Assembly (NCBI GenBank): GCA_020226215.1
Contig: CM035226.1
Span: 61,341,455-61,405,454, forward strand
DNA: 64,000 nt
Source: Sindora glabra
Lineage: Eukaryota; Streptophyta; Magnoliopsida; Fabales; Fabaceae
Direction: 5' to 3'
Below the pieces are notes generated by a model, which was not told where the DNA came from, searched no databases, and worked only from the letters and a program-made list of their open reading frames with translations. Positions 49,188-60,430 of this stretch are shown in pieces. The translations under genes were made by a program, and so were the position numbers. Position 1 is the stretch's first letter. Each line of letters begins with the position of its first letter.

Positions 49188-49325
49188 GTATATATCATAC
49201 CACCTGTGTGTGTGTGTGTGTTTATCTATCTATCTATAAACATATGCAATACTGAGTTAGAACTATGATATTTAAAAGTTTGTGTTTCTAGATATTATGG
49301 TACGTATAAGTGATCTGCCCTTTCT

Positions 49326-49425
49326 NNNNNNNNNNNNNNNNNNNNNNNNNNNNNNNNNNNNNNNNNNNNNNNNNNNNNNNNNNNNNNNNNNNNNNNNNNN
49401 NNNNNNNNNNNNNNNNNNNNNNNNN
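49326..49425. other. Assembly gap of 100 Ns
   Basis: Exactly 100 N, the conventional length for a gap of unknown size. Its true size may be zero or negative, given the identical flanks. Confidence 0.99.
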
Positions 49426-51018
49426 TCAAACAGTAATATTAACTAAAAATTTAAAATAAATAGATAAATTAAATCTCATTAACAAATAAAATTCCAAATA
49501 ATAGTTTGTTATTGTTTAGTTTTTCAGATAGTAATTTGTTATTGTCCAAATAGTAATTCATCCAGGATAACTTTTTAAAAAAAAAGCACAAAAAAAAGGA
49601 AATTATCTTACAATTTTATGTAAGGTTCTATACTTTCAAATTCTTATTTATTTTTTTATTTTATCTAAAAATTTATTTTAATCCCTAAAAATTAATTTTT
49701 CATTAATTTTATTTGTAATTAAAATTTTATATTAATTTAATTTTTACAAAATTAAACATTCTTCAATTTTAATTTTTATAAATTTTTATTCTTTTATTTT
49801 TATTTTTATAAGATTAAAAATTATATAATTTTAATATGCAATAACAGAAGTTTCCATTTCAGTGTTTCTATTATTCTCGAGATGCACTTTGAGTGCGTTG
49901 TTTTGTCTTCTGAACTTTGTAGTAAATTACAATTCGTAAGTGAACTTAAATGAAAAAAAGTGGGCATGTAGTACTTCGTTGTAATAAATTATAATAAACG
50001 GTATTGACCTAATTTTTTCCCTATTATTATTATTATCAATAAACTGTGAGCTTGGATTTTACTGTCCTCGCGTGATTGCATAAAAGGCATACGCATGCCC
50101 TGATTGATCCCGTTGTCACATGCAAAAGCAATGCTACCATCTAAAAGTGGGGAAAAAAATCTGTTCTGAACGGGGCATCTTTTCAGCAAAGTTCCATCAC
50201 TTACGAAAATGAATGGCTATCCTAGAAGTGTAGAAAGGAGGAGCTCTAAACAAAATCAGATACGCAAGATTGTGGAGCCTTTTACTAGAATTTTGTTTTA
50301 TAATCCTTTGCGCTTGGAATATTTAAGTGCCAATTTAGTATAAGCATGGAAATAAATTATTATTAATTGATTATAATATATAATTAATTTAATATTCAAT
50401 ATGATAGCAATATCTTGAATTTTTTTATCAATTTAAATTACAATTTATTTGGTATATATTACGATCAATTGAATCAAAATCAGTTAAATCGGCTCATAAT
50501 TACTTCATCGGATTGAATCAAATTAAAAAATTAATATTAAAAAAATATTAATATTAGATGGCTAAGAGGATCTGATTGAATCAAATTAAAATTTTCAAAG
50601 ACCAAATTGAGAAAAACTTACATCTTTGAAGAACCAAAATAATGTTTTAGTCAAATATTTATGTATGTATTTATATTAACATATTTTTTTATATTTTTTA
50701 ATTAGTTCAACAGTAGTTTTTGCTTAGTACTTCTAATACAAAGAGTTAACTTATCAACTTTTAACTATAAACCAATATATTAATTTTTAACTAACTTATC
50801 AATTATGCACTAATATATCAATTATTAGCCGATTATCTTAAACTGAGGAAGCCTTACTTCTGCCTTTATATTGATATCCGCTTGGCTTCTCTTCAAATTG
50901 CAAAGCGGAAATGGTCCACTAGTATATTAGAAGTTTCTAGGTTCGAATCATATTTTAATATTTTTTATTTACACAAATGGAAAAGTGGTAAGGCCTTCAA
51001 ATATTTTCCATTTCCTTC

Positions 51019-51026
51019 TATATAAG
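51019..51026 (+). promoter_or_regulatory. Putative TATA box of TPS copy 2
   Basis: TATATAAG about 100 bp before the ATG, corresponding to TATAAATA upstream of copy 1; also present at 48960-48967 in the left duplicate. Confidence 0.45.
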
Positions 51027-51122
51027 CAACAAGCCAACGAGTGGTATTTTGGTATATATCTATCCTCTTTCATTAGATACATCCTTTTTCATAAGCTTAA
51101 GTGAGTATCAGAATAGCAAATA

Positions 51123-51245
51123 ATGGCTACTGAAGTTTCAAAACATGATGCTTTAAGCTCAATTCAAAACGCCGATCGACCTTTCGTAAAATTTCTTCCT
51201 TCCATTTGGGGGGATTTTTTCCTCCAATATGCTTCTGAATTTATG
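51123..51245 (+). CDS. TPS copy 2 exon 1 (pseudogene part)
   Basis: Open 41-codon exon with RP-x8-W (RPFVKFLPSIW) and a GT donor; differs from copy 1 by a few residues. Intron 1 starts with GT repeats near 51264. Confidence 0.85.
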
Positions 51246-51748
51246 GTATATATCATACCACCTGTGTGTGTGTGTGTGTTTATCTATCTATCTATAAACA
51301 TATGCAATACTGAGTTAGAACTATGATATTTAAAAGTTTGTGTTTCTAGATATTATGGTACGTATAAGTGATCTGCCCTTTCTTTTTTCGTACGGCTTTT
51401 AAATCATCATTATTTGGGCCTTCTACATGTTACTAAAACAAAGCTAGCCGGTTGAAGTGCTATAGATGGATAATTAATTAGATAGAGAATTGGAAAACTA
51501 AGCCTATATCTCTTCTAATTGGTCTCTGTCATAAACTACGTACGATTCTGTCGAGAATTGAACCTGATCCTGAAAGATTCTAACCTTTTGCTTCGTCTAT
51601 TGAACTTCGATGCTTTATTATTACATTATAATGCTAAGGTTTGTGGTTACTTTTTCGCATTATTAATGAAGTTTAAAAGTACGATAAGAAAAGCTTGAGT
51701 ATATTTACTGAATTGTCAAAGTTTCATTCATTTCAACTATTTGTTCAG

Positions 51749-52034
51749 GAAGTAGATGATAACGTGAAACAGAAAGTTGGAGCACTGAAAGAGGAAGCAA
51801 GGAGGATGCTTGTCTCTTCTGTTGACCACAATTTTTCTCGGAAACTGGATTTCATTGACTCAATCCAACGCTTGGGTGTGTCTTACCACTTTCAACTTGC
51901 GATTGATGAAGCATTGAAACAAATTCATGACAGTTTTACTAAAAATGCTATCATCACTCCCAGTGATCATGACCTTCATTTCATTGCCCTACTCTTTCGT
52001 TTGCTTAGGCAACAAGGATATCATGTTTCATCAG
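51749..52034 (+). CDS. TPS copy 2 exon 2 (pseudogene part)
   Basis: 286 nt, open, EVDDNVKQKVGALKEEARRM to VSSG. Same borders as copy 1. Confidence 0.85.
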
Positions 52035-52241
52035 GTCTGTTTTGTGCTTGTTGCTGTTATGTTTTTATTTGTACATTTACTAGCTACTAAATCTAAAAAG
52101 TTTATAAGTTATTTAGGAAGCGGGTTATGAATAATTTGTTATACCTTTAATATGTTTTCTCACATAGAAGTTTTTCAGTTTTAACAATTATTTATCTTTG
52201 ATAATATTAGTTAATAAATCTTTATCGATAAATAAAAACAG

Positions 52242-52614
52242 GTATATTTATTCAGTATAAAGACCAAAATGGAAACTTCAATGAAAAACTTAGGAATGAT
52301 GTTGGAGGAATGCTGAGCTTGTATGAAGCTGCACAACTGAGGATTGATGGAGACGATATACTTGCCGAAGCCCTTGATTTCACCTTGACTCAGCTCAAGT
52401 TATTGAGCAGCCAATTGGACCCTTCTCTTGGGGCACAAGTGGAACATAGCTTAAGGCAGCCTCTTCGTAAGAGACTATAAAGGATAGAGGCAAGGCATTA
52501 CATGTCTTCCTACCAAGATGATCCTTCCCATAATGAAATTTTGCTAACTTTTGCAAAGTTAGACTTTGATATGCTGCAGAAATTGCATCAAAATGAAATC
52601 GGCAATTTCACTAA
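52242..52614 (+). pseudogene. TPS copy 2 exon 3 with premature stop and lost donor
   Basis: 373 nt as in copy 1. TAA at 52478-52480 replaces CAA within the stretch RQPLRKRL*RIEARHYM. The exon/intron border reads AA-ATAAGG instead of AA-GTAAGG. Confidence 0.9.
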
Positions 52615-52665
52615 ATAAGGACTTTGATTATACATTTTAAAGTTAGATGTACTTATATTTATTTT

Positions 52666-55600
52666 GTTTCATACTCTGATGCATGGGTGCTTGATTTTTG
52701 CCTGCGTACCAGAGTCGCACCAGTGCCTGACATTGGTGCGGACACGACTCGCCTCGATACGCACTCCAGAAGTATCCCTTATTTTTTTTTAATTTTTTAA
52801 TTGATAAAATTTGGGTGCGGCTTGACTCGGGGCTTCACATCTTCGGCACCGTATTCTCTGAATTTGGCTTACTTGGTGTCAGTGGCAATAGGACAAGGCT
52901 GTCAGGGATGCAGGATTAATTATTGTTGATTGGGCAAGGGTAATTGACCAAACAAATGCACCATTTCACTAAATATTTGTTTCTGTCCTTTCTTCCAAAT
53001 GCAGCGTTTTGCTGCCTGCTTGCTTATCGTCCATGACAAAGAATTGCAGAACAGAAAAACAATTTTGCTGCCCTTAAATCCAAACCAACTTGACCCATTT
53101 TCCTTCTGAAATGGATATGCCCGAAACCGAATCCTGCTAGCTTTCTCGAAATCCTCGCTGCCTTTGCTAGTGTGAGCTCAATCTCGTTTTCTCTGCTCAT
53201 CCCCAAGACAAAATAGCACGAAGAAAGTAATGAGATTTATTTAAGTTATTTTGCTGTATTTTTAAATATTTCTCTCTCTTGAAATGGTTATTTTGACGCA
53301 CTCTTAGAATTTTATTGTGTTGAACCTTATGGTTTTGGCTAGTTATTGATGGTGCTACTATTGTCATTTCAATCCTTGTTAGTTGTATCTTTTAGGTTTA
53401 ATTTTGTTTTTTTTTATATTTTTGCTTGCGGTATTAGCAACAACTGCTGTATTTAGGGATATAAAAAATTAGATTATTTTTACATTTCTTGTGTCGGGAT
53501 TGCTGGTGCTTATTTAAAATATTTATTTCTGTTCTTTTCTCCACACGCGCCATTTTGCTGCCTGCCTGTCATCCATAACAAATAGAGTACAAACAAAGTT
53601 ACAGAACAGAAATCCTTAACTTTCTATTGGAAAAACAATCGGAGAACATCTTGCTCCTTTTGCGATTCCTTTGTCCAATCATCAGTAGCATTGGTGTCAC
53701 AACATTGAGGAAGTAAGGCTGGGGCAACTTTCAGCATCCAATCAGTAGCAGTGAAGATTGAAATTTCTAGGCAGAAACAGAATGAGTAATGCAGATAATG
53801 ATGGAAGTTCTACTGAGCTTAAAACGAGTAAGTTCACTTCTTTTGAAATATTTGATAATAATGCTCCTCTTTGGTCTTATGTGACAGTATTAGCAAGTAA
53901 TAAGAAACCAAGTGGGGGAGGAAATAAGCTATGGGCATGTAATTTTTGTCAGAAGGAAGTGACTGGATAATACTCTAAAGTGAAAGCTCACTTGCTTAAA
54001 ATTAGTGGTATTAGAGTTTCAGTATGTTCTGAAATTAATGTAGAATATTTAGCTGAATTAAAAACAATTTCTGAGCAAGCTGAGAACAAAGTAAAGAGAA
54101 AAAATGTGCCACCACCTACTGAAAATAAATCCCAAGAACCCACACAGATAAGAAGAAAATTTAACCCTCTAGCAAGTGCATTCAATATGGAGGACAAAAA
54201 TCATTTAAAAGGAGCTATTGCTAGGTTGTTTTATAATGTTGGCTTACCTTTTAACTTAGCTAGAAACCCCTATTATGTCTCTTCATATTGCTTTGCTGCA
54301 AGTAATAATTTAAGTGGTTTTATCCCTCCTGGATACAATGCTCTTAGAACAACTTTGCTACAACAAGAGAGGGCTAATATTGAGAGGTTGCTACAATGTA
54401 TCGAAACTCTTTGGAATTCTAAAGGAGTTAGCCTTGTTGCTGATGGTTGGACAGATTCTCAAAGAAGACCTTTAATTAATTTTATGGCTGCAAGTGAAGG
54501 GGGTCCTATTTTTTTAAAGGCTATAGATGGTTCTAAAGAATACAAAGATAAGCATTATACATCTGGCCTAATTAAAAATGTAATCAATGAGGTGGGGCAT
54601 CACAATGTTGTCCAAATAATAACTAACAATGCCCCCTATTTGTAAGGCAACAGGATTGTTGATTGAAGCTGATTTTCCACACATCTTTTGGACTCCATGT
54701 GTAGTCTACACACTTAATCTTGCATTGAAGAACATATGTCCAGCCAAAAATACTGAAAGAAATGAGAATGTACATGCTGAATGTCATTGGATTACCGAAG
54801 TAGCTGATGATGTGTTTGTAATTAGAAATTTTATCATGAATCATTCAATGAATTTTCCTCCCTAAAATTATTCGCTGTTGCTAAAACATGTTTTACATCA
54901 GTTATAGTGATGCTTAGAAGATTTAAACTTTTAAAGCGTGGTTTGCAAACTATGGTCATTAGTGACCAATGGAATTCTTATAGGGAGGATGATATTACAA
55001 AAGCTCAAGCTGTGAAAGATTTCATATTAAGTGATTTATGGTGGGATAAAATTGATTACATCCTTGCATTTACTGAGCCTATATATGAGGTGCTTAGATT
55101 ATGTGATACTGATCAACCTACTTTACACCTAGTTTATGATATGTGGGACACTATGATAGAAAAGGTGAAAGTTTTCATTTATAGGCATGAAGGAAAGGAA
55201 GAAAATGAGACATCATCTTTCTATGAAGTGTTATATACAATTCTCATTGATAGATGGACAAAGAGTTCCACTCCATTTCATTGTATGGCTCACTCATTAA
55301 ACCCAAGGTATATCTATATGAATTTCCAATGATGATTTATGTGTAGTGCAGTGTATAATTTATATAATTTATGACATGTTTTTATTTTTTCCAACTTATA
55401 TAGGTATTATAGTGATGAGTGGCTTAGGAAGGCACCAAATAGAATGGCTCTTCACCAAGATTAAAAGGTTTCTAGAGAGAGAAATAAGTGTTTGAGAAGA
55501 TATTTTCCAAATCCTGAAGATAGAAAACTAGCTTCTTTGGAGTTCACTAGATTCTCTTCTTGTGCTGAAGATTTTGGCTCATTTGATTTTATTGAAGATA

Positions 55601-56476
55601 GTTGGCAATTAGATCCCAAATCTTGGTGGGTGATGCATGGATCTTCTGCACCTTTACTTCAAAAACTAGCCTTGAAGCTTCTTGTTCAACCTTGTTCTTC
55701 ATCTTGTTGTGAGAGAAATTGGAACACTTATTCATTCATCCATTCTATGAAAAGAAACAAAATGAATCCAAAAAGAGCAGAAGATTTAGTATATGTCCAT
55801 ACCAATCTTCGACTCTCATCTAGAAAAAGTGAAGCTTATTCACATGGAGAAACAAGAAATTGGGATATTGGTGGAGATTCATGGTGTCCAATTGATGAAC
55901 CACTTGGGTTTCTTCAAGTGGCAGATTTGTCTCTTGATGAATCAAACATGGAAGCAATGCTTTTTGTAGATGATGGTCAAGGAGGAGATGAAATTGATAA
56001 TGTTGCTGTTAATAGTAATAGTATGCCATGATATTTAGGATATAATATATATATGGCTCCTTGTGTTAATAGTAGGGATACTTGACATTATGGCTGCTGA
56101 ATTTTTTTTATTATGCCCTCCTAACCATTAGTACATAGTAAAAAGGGCAGCAACTGAAAATATTTGTGTTTTTGTTGGTAAAATTGATAAATGTGCTACA
56201 GAAAATTATATGTATTGATAGGCAGTAGCAGGATTCTATTTTTTGGTACATTAATAAATGACATTGAAATGTATTCAAGGAGAAAGCATGACAATGTAAC
56301 TATTTTGGTGATGTTTAATGATAATGTATCTTCTAGTTATCCAAATTTAATGTTTTTATATAAAATTTATATGTATTTTTTCAACGTATCCTAGATGTAT
56401 CGTATCCTAGTTTTTTAGAAAATTGACGTATCCCCGCACCCATCACGTATCGCACCCGTGTAACACAGGTTTCATA
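52666..56476 (+). mobile_element. hAT transposon with 8-bp target site duplication
   Basis: Element body 52674-56468 (3795 bp), flanked by GTTTCATA at 52666-52673 and 56469-56476. The ends CTCTGATGCATGGGTGC and (inverted) CTGTGTTACACGGGTGC match at 13 of 17 positions. In TPS copy 1 the matching intron 3 position is uninterrupted (GTTTCTTAATCT near 8119). Subterminal ACGTATC/GATACG words occur repeatedly at the right end (56385-56455) and at the left near 52757. The termini are GC-rich against the AT-rich host intron. A broken transposase gene lies inside. Confidence 0.93.
53758..56031 (+). pseudogene. hAT transposase (BED finger, DUF659, hAT dimerisation), broken
   Basis: Starts at 53758 or the ATG at 53782. 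An N-terminal BED-type zinc finger (PLWSYV...WACNFCQKEV...KVKAHLL) is followed by DUF659 (SLVADGWTDSQRRPLINFMA), the central PHIFWTPCVVYTLNLALKNI block and the C-terminal dimerisation domain (SWWVMHGSSAPLLQKLALKL, SSCCERNWNTYSFIHS). An intron of about 95 bp (55309-55403) interrupts the 3' half. Lesions are TAA at 53968-53970, a 1-nt insertion in a C run near 54633, a frameshift near 54850 and TAA near 55462. With TIRs kept, it could move only if transposase is supplied from elsewhere. Confidence 0.9.
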
Positions 56477-56559
56477 ATTAATCTTGCTTATAGCTGCACA
56501 TATCTGATTTATATTAAGCTTATTTATTTATTTATGACACATGTTTATGTGCGCGTGCA

Positions 56560-56569
<10 letters not shown>

Positions 56570-56597
<28 letters not shown>
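56570..56597. repeat. (TG)n-(GA)n microsatellite in TPS copy 2 intron 3
   Basis: TG run followed by about 10 GA dinucleotides. Confidence 0.9.
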
Positions 56598-56716
56598 TCT
56601 GCAATAGTGCTTAGTGCAATCAGTTAATATTTTTCATCCAAACATACTATTTGTTAAAAATAATAATTGAAAATCATATTAGATTGTGGGATAACGAAGG
56701 CTTATTTGTAATTTAG

Positions 56717-56935
56717 GTGATGGAAAAAGTCAGACTGTGCAAGATGAGTTCCATACGGCAGAGATAGGGTGGTTGAATCCTACTTTTGGCCATTGAGCAT
56801 TTCTTATGAGCCATAGTATAGCATTGCAAGAAGCATAACAGGCAAACTCGTTGCACTTTTGGCACTTCTGGATGATACTTATGATGCTTATGGCACAGTT
56901 CAAGACCTTAAACTCTTCACAGAAGCAGTCAAGAG
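56717..56935 (+). pseudogene. TPS copy 2 exon 4 with three stops, DDTYD kept
   Basis: 219 nt. TGA at 56718-56720 replaces the first W codon, TGA at 56745-56747 replaces an Arg codon, and TAG at 56814-56816 replaces Gln. DDTYD is at 56871-56885. Confidence 0.92.
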
Positions 56936-56975
56936 GTCAATTGACTTTTTAACTTGTGAAACCATTGACTAATTA

Positions 56976-57010
56976 TACATACATACATACATACATACAT
57001 ACATACATTA
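56976..57010. repeat. (CATA)n microsatellite in TPS copy 2 intron 4
   Basis: About 8 ACAT/CATA tetranucleotide units. Confidence 0.9.
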
Positions 57011-57029
57011 TATATAGCGTAAAATAAAC

Positions 57030-58270
57030 TAATAGTCTGTTTGGGAGAAGAAGAATAAAAGGGAAGGATAGAGATGAAAAGGCTAATGAATAACCTTCCT
57101 CTTATTTGACAAAGTTTTAGAGGAAGGAGAAAAGGAAATGTGAAGTTATGATTAATTCCCTAAAACCCTTTTATACCTTTTAATTAACATTTTTATGTTC
57201 ATCTAATTTGTAAGTTTTTGGAAGATTCTTTTTAAAAAGAGTTAAATAAGAGGTGGCAGAGTCATAAATTAACCATTCATTTTCCTTACTTTCCTCTTCT
57301 TTTATCCATTCTTGTTTCGCTTTACTTCTTTTCATATCTCTCGAATATACCATAAAAATTTTACAACTCTTGACTTATATATTTGAGATTTAACTACTAA
57401 ATTTCAAATATGTGCGATTAAAACGTATTGTTCTAATAGATACTCTATCAAAGGATTATGAAACTTTTGATGATTTTTCATATATCTCAATCAAAGAATA
57501 AAAAAGCTCAATGCATTATCAAAGGGTAATACATGGTTTATTAATGTTAAAGGATTTTTTTTAAAAAAAAACATACTGAGACAATCATTCAAATGACCTT
57601 ACAAAACTTACTAAAACATGAACATTACTTTTTGCCCTCTTCCTATTTAACTCTTATTGGTATGTTTGGGAGTTAGGAAAAGAAGAAAAGGAAAAATAAT
57701 GAGAAAAAGTAGAAGAAAGGAAGCAGAGAAAAATAAATGATTAAGTCATAATTTTATTTCTATTTGTTTTGGATTTTTAAACAATCCTTTAAAATCCTCT
57801 AAATTGAAGAAATATAAAATAATTAGTAATAGAAAGTTTTTGAGAACTTTGAAAGATTAGTTATAAATTTTTAATATCTTTCCTTCCTTAATCAAAATTC
57901 CAAATCAAGGAATAGTCTATGACATAACATTTCCTTCTCTCCTTCCCCTAATTTCTCCTTGATCCAAATATAGCAATATGGTATGTTAGGGAGTACTGAG
58001 GAAAATAGAAGGCAAGATAGTGAGAAAGAATAAAATGAAAGAAAAAGGAGGAGGATAAATAATGGACTTTCCTTGTCTTTATTTAAATATTAAAAAATTC
58101 CTTTAAAACTTTTCAAATCGAAAGAACACAAAATAATTATTGAAAATATTGGAAGACATTGAAGATTTGGTTGTAAACTTCTAGTATTTTCATTTCTTTA
58201 ATGAAAACTCTCAAACAACATAACCTTCTCCCTTTCCTTTCACTCCATTCTCTTCCATTCAAATGTAACA
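57030..58270. repeat. Three related ~300-bp elements in TPS copy 2 intron 4
   Basis: Blocks starting near 57033, 57658 and 57981 share GTTTGGGAG or GTTAGGGAG, a purine-rich GAAAAGAAGAAAAGG tract, TTTAAA.TCCT, a central ATAAAATAATTA, and a pyrimidine-rich end (CCTTCTCTCCTTCC). The purine-rich start and pyrimidine-rich end are inverted-repeat-like, as in a MITE. They lengthen intron 4 independently of the MITE found in copy 1 intron 4. Confidence 0.55.
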
Positions 58271-58326
58271 TTAAAATTCTTGCTTTTTTATACTTTTGAA
58301 TAATTTCATTTTAATTTAAATTTTAG

Positions 58327-58468
58327 ATGGGATGCTAGCCCCATTAATTTTCTTCCCGAAGGCATGAAAGCACTATTTGGCATTATCACAAAGCTGCGTA
58401 ATGAAATTGAATCAGTCATAGCAAATGAGGAAAAATCAAGTTTTGTTACTCAGCATGTCAAACAAGCT
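58327..58468 (+). CDS. TPS copy 2 exon 5 (pseudogene part, ancestral structure)
   Basis: 142 nt, open: WDASPINFLPEGMKALFGII to HVKQA, with an AG acceptor and GTAAGT donor. This defines what copy 1 exon 5 looked like before its insertion. Confidence 0.88.
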
Positions 58469-58564
58469 GTAAGTTATTAATTTTTAAACTTTGTTTCACT
58501 CTCCCTATACATATGGTGCTTTGAGATATAATATTGAACTAATTAATGGGATTGCTTATAATAG

Positions 58565-58810
58565 GTCTACAACTTGGCACAAGGTTACTTGACTGAAACG
58601 AAGTGGGGCAATGAAGGCTACGTTCCAACTTATAGTGAGTACAAAAGTAACGGAGTTGCCTCTTCTACATACCCTTTTCAAATAATTTCATTTGTTGGCC
58701 TAACAACATTGGCAACCAAAGAGGTTCTTAACTGGATTTCAAGTGATCCAGACATCCTTAAGGCTGCTTCAATTATTGGTAGGCTACTGGATGACATGGC
58801 TTCTCATAAG
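58565..58810 (+). CDS. TPS copy 2 exon 6 (pseudogene part)
   Basis: 246 nt, open: VYNLAQGYLTETKWGNEGYV, KEVLNWISSDPDILKAASII, ending LLDDMASHK before a GTATAC donor. Confidence 0.9.
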
Positions 58811-59109
58811 GTATACTAAACTAATTCATAAGATTTGAGTTTATTTATTTATTTATTAATTTGGTAATGAGGATTTGAGTTAATTTTGACTTAAACATTG
58901 CTATATTATTCTCATTATCACCAATTGCAAAGATCTTGTTTAAAGTGATTTCATACTTATTTTTAAAAGTATGGCTAATTTTCTTCAAATTATTATAAAT
59001 TACAATTATGAGTATATCATTTTTGTTTTGACCTAAATTGAGCTATAATAATTAATTAAATGAGCACATTAGTTTGCAATTGAGCTTTTGGTTTTTCTTG
59101 GACCTCTAG

Positions 59110-59401
59110 TTTGAGCAGGAAAGAGTCCATGTTGCCTCATCTGTAGAATGTTGTATGAAGCAATATGGCATTTACGAAGAAGAGGCCTATAAAGTACTAC
59201 GTGATGACATCGCACATTATTGGATTGTTCTAAATGATGAGTACCTTAAGCTAGTGAATGTTGTCCCAAAGGCAGTGCTTGAATTTTTAATGAATTTGGC
59301 ACGTGTCAGAGGTTGCATATGAGAACTACCAAGATGGATACACAAAGGGGGAAATTTGGAAGGAGCATGTTGATGCCCTGATTGTGATTCCAATCCCATA
59401 A
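59110..59401 (+). pseudogene. TPS copy 2 exon 7 with frameshift
   Basis: Starts FEQERVHVASSVECCMKQYG and ends IPIP-TAA at 59399-59401. One base is missing near 59301 (GCACGTG-TCAGAGG), so reading from the start meets TGA at ATA-TGA. The post-shift frame keeps YENYQDGYTKGEIWKEH, including the family DGYT loop lost from copy 1. Confidence 0.9.
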
Positions 59402-60055
59402 GCATTCAACAACACATGAGTTAGCTATTTAAAGTTTATAAAATAAATGATGGGCTCAATCTACATTAGGTTTCTTCAAGCATGTCTACTTGGTTTCAAA
59501 GTCATTCGATTTAATTTTCCTCATGTATCTAAGTTCTACTTTACCGTGATTTTGTACTTGGTTTTAAAATTATTTATTTTCATCTTCTGTGTCTTAGCTT
59601 TTTTACCTTGCCTTATAAATAATGATAAATGCCAATAAATGTCAAAATATATGGTTTCAGCTGTTGCCATAGACCGTTAATTCCTTTCCCTAAATAGAAA
59701 CATCCAAATAGCTATTTTATCATTTTAAATTTGAAATCCATGTGCCATTATTAAAAGGACTACCTATTTTTCTCAAAGCCATAACTATTTGTCCATGTAT
59801 ATAGAGATTAATATTGCTTAAATAATTTTATGATTTACATCATTGCATTACCTTTTCTAGAATGTGATTTCAATCAATTCAATCGTTGATTACATGGTAC
59901 TATAATAAGGATCTTTTATGTTAAATTTTAGAAAAAATCAAGCAGCAATAAATATGCAATAATTAGTTTTATTTAATAATGTGTTTTACATTAGTTTTAA
60001 AACATATGGATGGAGTACCAAATAAATTCTGATTGTTATAAAATTCTATTATGAT
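59402..60055. other. 3' flank of TPS copy 2, no gene seen
   Basis: Starts with sequence similar to the copy 1 3' flank (AGCATTCAACAACA, AAATAAATGATGGGCTCAAT). No further feature recognised. Confidence 0.5.
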
Positions 60056-60430
60056 TTATATGATTCATAAAAATAATGTGCATCTCCCTTAGGCTTTGTA
60101 GCCAAATTACTTGACAAACACTTGATGTTGTGGCCATATGTTCTACCTCACAGGCTGATAAAGCACCAAAATGTTGTTTCTTTAATGATCATAAGTATGC
60201 ATTAGAACCCAAAAAATAAAACATAACCAAATGTGTTCCCACAATCATATATATCTCTTACCCAATCCCTGTAAGAACCTTTTAAAATCAAAGTTTTTAT
60301 TAGTAGAATAAAGCAAGCTATGATCGAAAGTTCCCTATAAATAGTGCAAGATTCTTTTTGCTACATCAAATGAGACTCTATAGGTGTTTTCGTGCACTTG
60401 ATAATTAGACCAACTACTTCAATCATACAT
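60056..60430 (-). pseudogene. Copia RNase H relic
   Basis: On the minus strand the sequence encodes TPIESHFDVAKRILHYLQGT, then a diverged stretch, SKKQHFGALSACEVEH-like and ATTSSVCQVIWLQSLRE words. This is the order of the copia RNase H domain (AxxRILRYLKGT, SKKQxxVxLSxxEAEY, WLRxLL). Stops and shifts separate the blocks. No LTRs were identified near it. Confidence 0.75.

Larger units (their letters stand above)
47369..49325. repeat. Left copy of a ~1.96-kb near-identical duplication flanking the gap
   Basis: Matches 49426-51383 almost base for base, starting TCAAACAGTAATATTAACTA. Differences are nearly all single-base indels in homopolymers and a few substitutions. It ends exactly at the N run. 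This pattern fits two overlapping contig ends that were not merged. Confidence 0.9.
49426..51383. repeat. Right copy of the ~1.96-kb near-identical duplication
   Basis: Contains the end of the tandem array (49426-49550), the shared upstream region and TPS copy 2 exon 1. See 47369-49325. Confidence 0.9.
51123..59401 (+). pseudogene. Terpene synthase copy 2, pseudogene disrupted by a hAT element
   Basis: Same seven-exon layout as copy 1: 51123-51245, 51749-52034, 52242-52614, 56717-56935, 58327-58468, 58565-58810 and 59110-59401. RP-x8-W, DDTYD (56871-56885) and DDMASHKFE (across exons 6 and 7) are still readable. Lesions: TAA in exon 3 (52478-52480, Gln in copy 1), exon 3 donor GT changed to AT (52615), a 3.8-kb hAT in intron 3, TGA at 56718-56720 and 56745-56747 and TAG at 56814-56816 in exon 4, and a 1-nt deletion near 59301 in exon 7. 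Exon 5 lacks the insertion of copy 1 and shows the ancestral structure. It cannot make a full enzyme. Confidence 0.92.

Noticed and set aside
49064..49325. A third independent TPS gene starting before the gap
   Set aside because: It is the same sequence as 51123-51383 with homopolymer indels; an assembly duplication is simpler.
53024..53206. Minus-strand 60-codon frame in the hAT left part
   Set aside because: No family recognised; lies in non-coding transposon sequence and overlaps the antisense of a probable 5' leader.
59217..59405. Minus-strand frame over TPS copy 2 exon 7
   Set aside because: Antisense shadow of the TPS exon.
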